17,368 bases of DNA from Ruminococcus sp. UBA3855 (GTDB taxonomy: Bacteria > Bacillota > Clostridia > Oscillospirales > Ruminococcaceae), in contig DGHF01000112.1 in the NCBI GenBank assembly GCA_002392545.1, positions 22,434 to 39,801 of the forward strand, read 5' to 3'. Positions within the stretch are counted from its first letter, which is position 1. Each line of letters begins with the position of its first letter. Under the pieces are notes generated by a model, which saw nothing but the letters and a program-made list of their open reading frames with translations, did not search any database and was not told the origin of the DNA. Of this stretch, positions 1 to 5,018 are shown piece by piece. Made by a program: the position numbers and the translations under genes.

Positions 1-472
1 AATTTCGAATATATCCCACAGAAGAACAAAAATTTCTGTTTGCAAAGACATTCGGCTGTGTCAGACTGGTATACAACTACTATCTGGAACAGAAAATCAA
101 GCGGAAAATACTATGCAAGTATCTTGTTTGAGTACGAGAACCAAGTACAGGAACAGGAACTGCATGATTTTCTGGGGCTTGATTTCTCTATGCATGAACT
201 GTATAAAGACAGTAACGGAAATGAACCGGCTTATCCACGATATTACAGACAAGCTGAAATATAAACTGGAGAAAATCGGCAAAATTCTTGTCAAAGTTGA
301 CAGATTCTTTGCAAGTTCACAGACTTGTTCCTGTTGTGGTTACAAAAATCCTGAAACAAAAGATTTGTTTGTCAGAGCATGGGACTGTCCGGAATGCGGT
401 ACACATCATGACAGAGATGTGAACGCTGCCATGAACATCAGAAATGAGGGAATGCGGTTAGTTTCCGCATGA
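1..472 (+). pseudogene. tnpB: tnpB remnant (RNA-guided nuclease of IS605 family), two internal deletions
   Basis: TnpB homology is split over three frames. Block A (from base 3 to about 105) reads FRIYPTEEQKFLFAKTFGC and on through RLVYNYYLEQ, the usual N-terminus. Block B (about 100-260, frame of base 1) reads SGKYYASILFEYENQ and later FLGLDFSMHELY, which contains the RuvC-I aspartate. Block C (about 247-472, frame of base 113) starts near KYKLEKIGKILVKVD and carries the zinc finger (CSCCGY, then CPECGTHHDRD with the RuvC-III Asp), ending in stop TGA. An intact TnpB has about 370-420 residues; these blocks sum to roughly 160. The RuvC-II glutamate region is missing. Both joins fall in short sequences that read well in either frame (AGCGGAAA near 101, AAGCTGAAATA near 250), as expected for microhomology deletions. 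The first codons lie outside the window. No nuclease activity is expected. Confidence 0.9.
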
Positions 473-489
473 CCTGAAATAAAAAGAAC

Positions 490-603
490 CGTGGGACACA
501 TGGGGTTAGCTCGCCTACGCTTAGTACGCTGGTACTATCGAACGAGAACCAAACCCATTGGCGAGGGAAAGCCCCCGCCTCTTTAGGCGGGGGCGGATAT
601 CAC
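490..603 (+). ncRNA. Putative omega-RNA scaffold / transposon right end
   Basis: TnpB omega-RNAs come from the 3' end of tnpB and the right end. Here GGGTT (503-507) can pair with AACCC (552-556), while CTCGCC (510-515) pairs with GGCGAG (560-565). The two pairings cross, giving an H-type pseudoknot. Inside it lies a 6-bp hairpin TAGTAC/GTACTA (522-527 with 532-537, loop GCTG). A 10-bp GC-rich hairpin (571-594) closes the element. All pairings are perfect even though tnpB is destroyed. If the end is at 603, the adjoining guide would start with TGATACTGGAGCATAT. The pairing is seen in the sequence; expression and function are inferred. Confidence 0.55.
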
Positions 604-645
604 TGATACTGGAGCATATTTTTCATGGTATGCCTGATAATTGCA

Positions 646-1827
646 TTACTCTCCGGACAAGATGGAAGAAACAGTTTCCATTGTTTCCGTGAAAGCCTCA
701 GTAGGCTCAGTGGTAGTTTCCTCAGATGGGCTGACCTCTTCAAAGGCAAGAAGAATATCTTCATTGATAGCGGCATAAGTACCATCATCATAATAGAAAT
801 TATAAGACCCCACTTCCGCAGTCAGTCCGGTATTGACATTCTGGAGCGTGACATAGATTTTCTTTGTGCCTGTTCCCTCCAGTGTCACAATGATGGAATG
901 GTCAATGTAAGCAGAATTGAGCGAACCGCTTGAAGCAATATGATTGCTTTCCTCGTCGAAGAAGTCCAGCACAAAGTGTGATGTTTCCTTTGACGGAATT
1001 TCGATAGTATAAGTAACTGTTCCTGTTTCCTGCTCTCCGTTGCTGACAGTTAATTCCAGACTTTCGCCCTGTTCAAGCATTTCACCTGCCCGAACGCTTT
1101 GAGAGAGGATTGTTCCGGCGGTTTGAGAAGAGGCAACTTCTGTTACTTGGATATGCACGCCATAAGGTTGCATCATTTTTTTTCCTTCTTCGAGTTCCTG
1201 CCCGATAAGGTCGGGCATTTCAGCTGAAATCATTTCAGAGCCTTGACTGACCACCACGCAGATGGTAGAGCCTTTTTCGGTCTTCTCCCCTGCCATAGGT
1301 TCGGTACGAATAACAGCATCTGTGGGAACAGTATCACTGTATTCATATTTCCTGTCAACACGAAATCCAGCACTCTGGAGCTTAATTTCTGTCCGGTTGC
1401 CGTCCTGATTGGTATAATCCGGAATGATGAGATTTTCATTTTCCAGAATAATTTCAGGAATTTCATTTTGAGGTGGATTCTGCGGTATTGTTTCCCTCTG
1501 GAAAATGGTTTCCATGACAGCGGTTTCGGCGGTTTCTTCATTTACAGCAAAGGTTTCCGGCTCAGTCATAACAGTAGTATGCACAATTTTCGTTGTACTG
1601 TTTGCTGATTTCTGAGTTTCTGCCTGTGCGAATGCTGTTTCCGTTGGGAAATATTCCACAATATTGTCAGACGTAGGATTCTTTCTCTGTTCCATGGAAT
1701 TTAGATAAATTGTCACTGCAATGCATCCGGCAACGATGGTAAACAGCATGACTCCCATCACGATGTATAAAACAATGCTTTCATTTTGAGATGTTTCCGC
1801 TTTTTTGTCACGTTTGCGGTTATGCAT
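646..1827 (-). CDS. Membrane-anchored PASTA-domain protein, no kinase domain
   Basis: A 393-residue protein with a short basic cytoplasmic tail (HNRKRDKK), one membrane segment (about residues 18-43), a Ser/Thr/Glu-rich extracellular linker to about 125, then two PASTA-like repeats (about 134-196 and 201-264; the second opens with MPDLIGQELEEGKKMM). A further beta-rich region (about 268-365) and a Thr/Glu-rich tail follow. PASTA domains bind muropeptides or lipid II and usually sit on PknB-type kinases or penicillin-binding proteins. Here there is no catalytic domain, so a role in sensing or scaffolding at the wall is inference. The ATG at 1827 is supported by AAAGGAGG (1836-1843), 8 nt upstream. 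The gene is monocistronic, with its own promoter. Its 3' end faces the transposon end; the GC-rich hairpin at 571-594 followed by TTT on this strand may serve as its terminator. Confidence 0.8.
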   Translation of the reverse strand: MHNRKRDKKAETSQNESIVLYIVMGVMLFTIVAGCIAVTIYLNSMEQRKNPTSDNIVEYFPTETAFAQAETQKSANSTTKIVHTTVMTEPETFAVNEETAETAVMETIFQRETIPQNPPQNEIPEIILENENLIIPDYTNQDGNRTEIKLQSAGFRVDRKYEYSDTVPTDAVIRTEPMAGEKTEKGSTICVVVSQGSEMISAEMPDLIGQELEEGKKMMQPYGVHIQVTEVASSQTAGTILSQSVRAGEMLEQGESLELTVSNGEQETGTVTYTIEIPSKETSHFVLDFFDEESNHIASSGSLNSAYIDHSIIVTLEGTGTKKIYVTLQNVNTGLTAEVGSYNFYYDDGTYAAINEDILLAFEEVSPSEETTTEPTEAFTETMETVSSILSGE

Positions 1828-1871
1828 GTCGCACCCCTCCTTTGATATGGGACTGAGTCTATTTCCGTTTG

Positions 1872-1890
1872 TCAGTTCATTATAGCATAT
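1872..1890 (-). promoter_or_regulatory. Extended -10 promoter of the PASTA-protein gene
   Basis: On the minus strand the sequence is TATGCTATAATG: a perfect TATAAT (1884 to 1879) with TG one base upstream, the extended -10 form. There is no good -35 at 17 bp, only a T-run, which the TG element can compensate for. Predicted transcription start is near 1872, giving a leader of about 45 nt. Confidence 0.6.
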
Positions 1891-2043
1891 TTTTGTGAAT
1901 AAAAAACGATATATTTATGTACAAATTATGAACAAGAGAACATATTTTCCCATTATTGATAATTTTGTCATTTTTTATAAACGGATATTGTAAAATATTG
2001 AGTGATTTACCGAAATAATTCCCTGAAAAATCGTCAATCATCA

Positions 2044-2070
2044 CAAAAAAGAAGCCCCTTTCGGGACTTC
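2044..2070 (-). terminator. Intrinsic terminator of the AraC - small membrane protein operon
   Basis: On the minus strand GAAGTCCC pairs with GGGGCTTC around a GAAA tetraloop (2051-2070; one T-G wobble) and is followed by TTTTTT (2045-2050). It lies 17 bp after the stop of the gene at 2087. The GNRA loop and long T-run make it a strong candidate. Confidence 0.88.
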
Positions 2071-2086
2071 TTTTTCATTTCATGTT

Positions 2087-2653
2087 TCACTGTGCCACAT
2101 CCGGCATCGGCGGAGGAGCTAATGCCGAATCATCTTGCTGAGGAACAGCCTGTGTAACTGTCTGCGCTGGCTGGCGAGCTTCGTTCTGATTGACAACAGA
2201 AATTTCTGGTTTAGGAGATTGCGTCTGCGGTACTTCTACTTTAGGAGCTTGAGTTTCCTCTGGTTTTTTGGTGGTAGTGGTTGCCTTTGTACGCAGGGGA
2301 AAAGGGTCAGCTGTTGTAATTCCAAGTTCCTGCTTGTTGAATCCGGCAAAATCCTGTTTAAATCCGCTGATATTTGCCGACCATGTAGAAAGTGTATGCA
2401 CTGTTTCCGCCGGCTGAACAACAGGCTCAGTTTCAGTGGGTTCTTCTGAAAGGTCTTCCGTTTCCTGTACAATTTTCTGAAGCTGTACAGGGGAATGACG
2501 GTTCAGAACGATGACTTCCGGCTCTTTTGGCTGAATCGGAAAGAGCATCAACAGAAAAAGTGCCGTTGCAGTAATAATAAGAAGAATTGCACAAACTACC
2601 ATTGTTGTTTTGGTAGAACGGTAAAGACCATTGATTTTTCGTGAAATCTTCAT
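2087..2653 (-). CDS. Small bitopic membrane protein with Pro/Thr/Gln-rich extracellular part
   Basis: A 188-residue protein I do not recognise. A basic N-terminus (MKISRKINGLYRSTK) precedes one hydrophobic segment (about residues 17-39), and everything after is low-complexity: Glu/Thr-rich to about 85, a short part around GFKQDFAGFNKQELG, then Thr, Pro, Gln and Lys-rich to the end, closing in APPPMPDVAQ. There is no sortase motif and no catalytic motif. The topology (positive-inside, long exterior) suggests a wall-spanning anchored protein, similar in style to the PASTA protein next door but without PASTA repeats. The ATG lies 9 bp after the AraC-type gene, and its ribosome site (AGGAGA, within 2666-2674) overlaps the last codons of that gene. 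The two are therefore co-transcribed and probably translationally coupled. The terminator at 2044-2070 ends the unit. Confidence 0.75.
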   Translation of the reverse strand: MKISRKINGLYRSTKTTMVVCAILLIITATALFLLMLFPIQPKEPEVIVLNRHSPVQLQKIVQETEDLSEEPTETEPVVQPAETVHTLSTWSANISGFKQDFAGFNKQELGITTADPFPLRTKATTTTKKPEETQAPKVEVPQTQSPKPEISVVNQNEARQPAQTVTQAVPQQDDSALAPPPMPDVAQ

Positions 2654-2662
2654 AAATACCAG

Positions 2663-3487
2663 TTATCTCCTCTTTTTTGATGGTGTCTGTGTTTGTCTGT
2701 AAATTCTCCGGTAAGCTGTAGGGGTCATACCAACATGTTTTTTGAATTGACGCATAAAATAAACATCCGTTTCAAATCCGCTTTGCTGGGAAACAACATT
2801 GATAGCCTTGTCAGTAGTTTCCAGCAGTTTCTTCGAACAGGCAATACGGCTTGCAATAACATCCTGCGTACAGGTTGTGCCAAATGCCGCAAGATAAATT
2901 TTGTGGAAATAAGGGCGGCTGATTCCGAGACGGTTGCAAATGTCCTGAATAAACCAATCCTTTTCGGGGTGCTGATAAATATCATGCCTTAATACTGTCA
3001 GCTTGTCATAATGCGGAACTTCCGCTGCACGAGTCACAGACCCGTCAGAAGCTTCCTCCAGCAAACACATCAGCAGTTGGAGTGCATGAATTCCCATTTC
3101 CCTCTGTGATGGTGTGATTGCATCCATAGCCGGAAGCAATATCTTCCAGACTTCTTCAATCGCCAAAGGCTGGGCGAGTGTGTGTGTCTCCCTAAAAGTC
3201 AGCCCATTGTTGAGTAATCTCTTCTGAAAAGCCTCATTTATCTGCAAATGCAGATAGCGGTATGCCGTTACCCCCTGCGAGTCAACCACAATCTGATTTC
3301 CCGCAAACGGAACGAGTACAAACGTAAAAGGCTGCATGTAGTATTGTTTTTCGTCAATTCTGAGTGTGGTACGAACTCCGCACATCACTAAAAGGCAGTC
3401 CTGCTCCCCTTGTTGGCTGAACTGCTGTGTACCGGCATGAGCCTGCTGACCGCAGTCGAGCAGACAAATTTCTCCGGTGTTTATCAT
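2663..3487 (-). CDS. AraC-family transcriptional regulator
   Basis: From the ATG at 3487 the protein has 274 residues. The N-terminal half is a cupin-like sensor region (about 1-130, including YYMQPFTFVLVPF). The C-terminal 100 residues hold the two helix-turn-helix motifs of the AraC/XylS family: IQDICNRLGISRPYFHKIY, then AINVVSQQSGFETDVYFMRQ and the family signature FKKHVGMTPTAYRR. Start choice: the open frame extends to a TTG at 3586, but that TTG is the first triplet of a perfect -35 box and the frame crosses the -10, so translation cannot begin there. The ATG at 3487 has GAGAGGGG about 9 nt upstream. It shares an operon with the small anchored protein (2087-2653) and is divergent from a TetR-type regulator. 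The inducer is unknown; regulators of this shape often respond to sugars. Confidence 0.87.
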   Translation of the reverse strand: MINTGEICLLDCGQQAHAGTQQFSQQGEQDCLLVMCGVRTTLRIDEKQYYMQPFTFVLVPFAGNQIVVDSQGVTAYRYLHLQINEAFQKRLLNNGLTFRETHTLAQPLAIEEVWKILLPAMDAITPSQREMGIHALQLLMCLLEEASDGSVTRAAEVPHYDKLTVLRHDIYQHPEKDWFIQDICNRLGISRPYFHKIYLAAFGTTCTQDVIASRIACSKKLLETTDKAINVVSQQSGFETDVYFMRQFKKHVGMTPTAYRRIYRQTQTPSKKRR

Positions 3488-3505
3488 CTTAAATTCCCCT
3501 CTCAA

Positions 3506-3550
3506 ATCATTTCTGTAAAAATGCTGACCCTTACAGAAACGATGCTGTAA
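3506..3550. repeat. Three TTACAG half-sites forming overlapping inverted repeats in the AraC-gene leader
   Basis: ATCATTTCTGTAA (3506-3518) and TTACAGAAACGAT (3531-3543) form a 13-bp inverted repeat with one mismatch, which is a G-U pair in the minus-strand RNA. A third copy, CTGTAA (3545-3550), forms a second inverted repeat with TTACAG at 3531-3536. All lie between the predicted transcription start (about 3551) and the ribosome site. They could be an operator or alternative mRNA hairpins. Confidence 0.6.
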
Positions 3551-3557
3551 TAATACT

Positions 3558-3586
3558 ATTATATTACTTTTTTCGAGATTTGTCAA
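3558..3586 (-). promoter_or_regulatory. Consensus sigma-A promoter of the AraC-type gene
   Basis: On the minus strand TTGACA (3586 to 3581), exactly 17 bp, then TATAAT (3563 to 3558): a perfect match at both boxes. Predicted start is near 3551, leaving a leader of about 64 nt that contains the inverted repeats. Such a strong promoter on a regulator gene suggests it is held down by repression. Confidence 0.88.
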
Positions 3587-3653
3587 CTCTTTCTACGTTT
3601 TTTTTTAACATTTTTTTGTATTTCCGAAAAATCCATTTTTATGTTTCCATTTC

Positions 3654-3682
3654 TTGACAAAACAAAAATTTTATGTTATAAT
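3654..3682 (+). promoter_or_regulatory. Consensus sigma-A promoter of the TetR-type gene
   Basis: TTGACA (3654-3659), 17 bp, TATAAT (3677-3682), with TG at 3674-3675, one base before the -10. It is perfect at both boxes and also has the extended -10. It points away from the AraC-gene promoter; the two -35 boxes are 67 bp apart across long A and T tracts, which may act as shared UP-element DNA. Predicted start is near 3689. Confidence 0.88.
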
Positions 3683-3700
3683 AGAACAAGAAAATTGTGT

Positions 3701-3711
3701 CCCATCATGGG
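3701..3711. promoter_or_regulatory. Short palindrome, possible TetR-type autoregulatory operator
   Basis: CCCATCATGGG is a perfect palindrome around a central C, lying about 12-22 bp downstream of the predicted TetR-gene start. The position suits a repressor site, but TetR-family operators are usually longer, so this is tentative. Confidence 0.3.
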
Positions 3712-3740
3712 TAAAAAATAAATGAAAGGAGAGCTGTATC

Positions 3741-4361
3741 ATGCCAACAGAAACATTTTTCCGCTTGACACAGCCCAAGCAGGAAAGAATCATGAACGCA
3801 GTCAAAGACGAAATCACACGCTCATCCTATGAAAATTTTTCCATCGGGAATGTTGTCAAGCAGTGCGGAATATCAAGAGGAAGCTTTTACCAGTATTTTC
3901 GCAGTAAAGATGATATTTTCCTCTATCTTCTGGAAGAATACAGAACGGATATTGAAAATTATGCTCAAAAGCGCATTTCCGAAAACGGCGGTGATTTTTT
4001 CGACATGATGGAAAAAACGTTTCGTTTCGCTACAAGAATGCTCTGCTATCGGGACTCCAAAGACTTCCGACAGCACCTGTTTTTCAATGAACAAATGCTA
4101 AGATTGATTACACTGCAAGGAGATTACATCACAGAAGATGAAAAATTTTTCGACATTGAAAAAATCAAAAAATTCATCAACCTGAATCTTCTGACATTTC
4201 ATGATGAAGAAGACCTTGAAACGCTTTTCAATATCTGCATGATTACCGCACTGCGGGACCTTGCAGGAATTTTCATTGCAGACAACAAGGAACAGCACGT
4301 GATTGATAATTTCCTCCTTAAACTGGAATTCCTCCGCAAGGCTTATGAGATAGCCGGATGA
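3741..4361 (+). CDS. TetR/AcrR-family transcriptional regulator
   Basis: A 206-residue protein with the standard TetR-family architecture. The N-terminal DNA-binding domain includes QERIMNAVKDEI (helix 1) and the helix-turn-helix SIGNVVKQCGISRGSFYQYF followed by RSKDDIFLYLLEEY (about residues 34-67). The rest is an all-helical ligand and dimer domain with no recognisable specificity. The ATG has AAAGGAGA 9 nt upstream. It is the only complete plus-strand gene in the window, with its own full consensus promoter and a terminator shared with the convergent ANTAR gene. Its target is not evident: no transporter or efflux pump lies beside it, so it may control itself, the divergent AraC-type operon, or a distant locus. 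Confidence 0.9.
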   Translation: MPTETFFRLTQPKQERIMNAVKDEITRSSYENFSIGNVVKQCGISRGSFYQYFRSKDDIFLYLLEEYRTDIENYAQKRISENGGDFFDMMEKTFRFATRMLCYRDSKDFRQHLFFNEQMLRLITLQGDYITEDEKFFDIEKIKKFINLNLLTFHDEEDLETLFNICMITALRDLAGIFIADNKEQHVIDNFLLKLEFLRKAYEIAG

Positions 4362-4394
4362 TGACAGTATTCCCATTTCAAGAGAATTTATGCG

Positions 4395-4425
4395 AAAAAC
4401 AGCGGTGCAGTGACCGCTGTTTTTT
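4395..4425. terminator. Bidirectional intrinsic terminator between TetR-type and ANTAR genes
   Basis: AAAAACAGCGGT (4395-4406) and ACCGCTGTTTTT (4413-4424) form a perfect 12-bp stem with loop GCAGTG. A-tract and T-tract flank the GC-rich core on opposite strands, so it can end transcription of both convergent genes. The stop codon of the ANTAR gene (4424-4426) lies in the outer stem. Confidence 0.9.
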
Positions 4426-4996
4426 ATTCCTGATATTCCGCAAGAATACGCTGTGCAACTTCCTTTCTTGTGCATCGGGTATCCATCGCCTGCTTTTCAA
4501 TATAACGGTGTGCCTCTGGTTCGCTGTACTGCAAATACTGCATGAGTACAATCTTGGCACGGTTAATCAGGCGCATTTCATCAATCTTCATCATGAGTTT
4601 TGAATTTTCCCGTTTCAGCCCCATCATTCGGGAGCGTGTCGCTTCCACCAATCGAATAGACTGGTGAAGCATATTCCGGTTGATAGGTCTGGAAACCACA
4701 CATACACCATAATCAACCACTTTGTCGGAAGCATCCTCTGCAATATCCGCCTTGCAAAGCAGAATTACGCCGGAACTGGTATTTTCTGCCACTTTAATGG
4801 ATAATTCGTGTCCGAATTCGTCTGTCAGGGGGGTATTGATGATAATTAACGCAAATTCCATGCTGTTGATAAGCCGTCTTGCCTCACTGCCACTTGCTGT
4901 ATAGGTCAGATTGGTATACCCATAGGAAGAAAGGAACTGTGCAATTGTCTCCATTGCCTTTTCAGAACCGGATACAATCAATGCTCTTTCCATCAT
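4424..4996 (-). CDS. ANTAR-domain RNA-binding antiterminator with degenerate receiver domain
   Basis: A 190-residue protein. Residues 1-115 have the fold pattern of a response-regulator receiver, and residues about 130-186 are an ANTAR domain (MRLINRAKIVLMQYLQYSEPE with conserved Ala, Lys, Leu and EAHRYIEKQAM). ANTAR domains bind paired RNA hairpins and prevent termination, often in nitrogen genes. The receiver lacks all phosphorylation residues: the acidic pair is SG (9-10), the acceptor Asp is Asn54 in IIINTPL, the Thr is Cys81 and the Lys is Arg103. Control by a histidine kinase is therefore unlikely; a protein or small-molecule partner is more plausible. It follows the glutamine-synthetase-like gene by 22 bp with no terminator between, and GAGGAG stands 8 nt before the first of two adjacent ATGs. 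I recall similar non-phosphorylatable ANTAR proteins beside glutamine synthetase in other Clostridia. No paired-hairpin target is visible in this window. Confidence 0.9.
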   Translation of the reverse strand: MMERALIVSGSEKAMETIAQFLSSYGYTNLTYTASGSEARRLINSMEFALIIINTPLTDEFGHELSIKVAENTSSGVILLCKADIAEDASDKVVDYGVCVVSRPINRNMLHQSIRLVEATRSRMMGLKRENSKLMMKIDEMRLINRAKIVLMQYLQYSEPEAHRYIEKQAMDTRCTRKEVAQRILAEYQE

Positions 4997-5018
4997 TTTT
5001 TCAGCTCCTCATACCGGA

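Larger units (their letters stand above)
1..603 (+). mobile_element. IS200/IS605-type element, right part, internally deleted
   Basis: The stretch holds remnants of a tnpB gene followed by a structured right end. The right end contains a small hairpin, a possible pseudoknot and a perfect 10-bp terminal hairpin (571-580 with 585-594, loop CTTT), then GGATATCAC. A TCAC-like terminus after such a hairpin is what I recall for right ends of this family, so I place the end near 603 by analogy. The left end lies outside the window; the first visible residues correspond to about residue 7 of a normal TnpB, so it is probably only tens of bases away. No tnpA is visible. The element ends about 40 bp beyond the stop codon of the convergent PASTA gene, so that gene looks intact. 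Confidence 0.85.

Noticed and set aside
97..294. Minus-strand frame of 65 codons over the tnpB remnant
   Set aside because: It mirrors TnpB codons on the other strand; no independent signal.
1..603. CRISPR repeat or tRNA-like structure at the left edge
   Set aside because: The repeats are single inverted pairs, not spaced direct repeats, and the adjoining frames read as TnpB; the structure fits a transposon right end.
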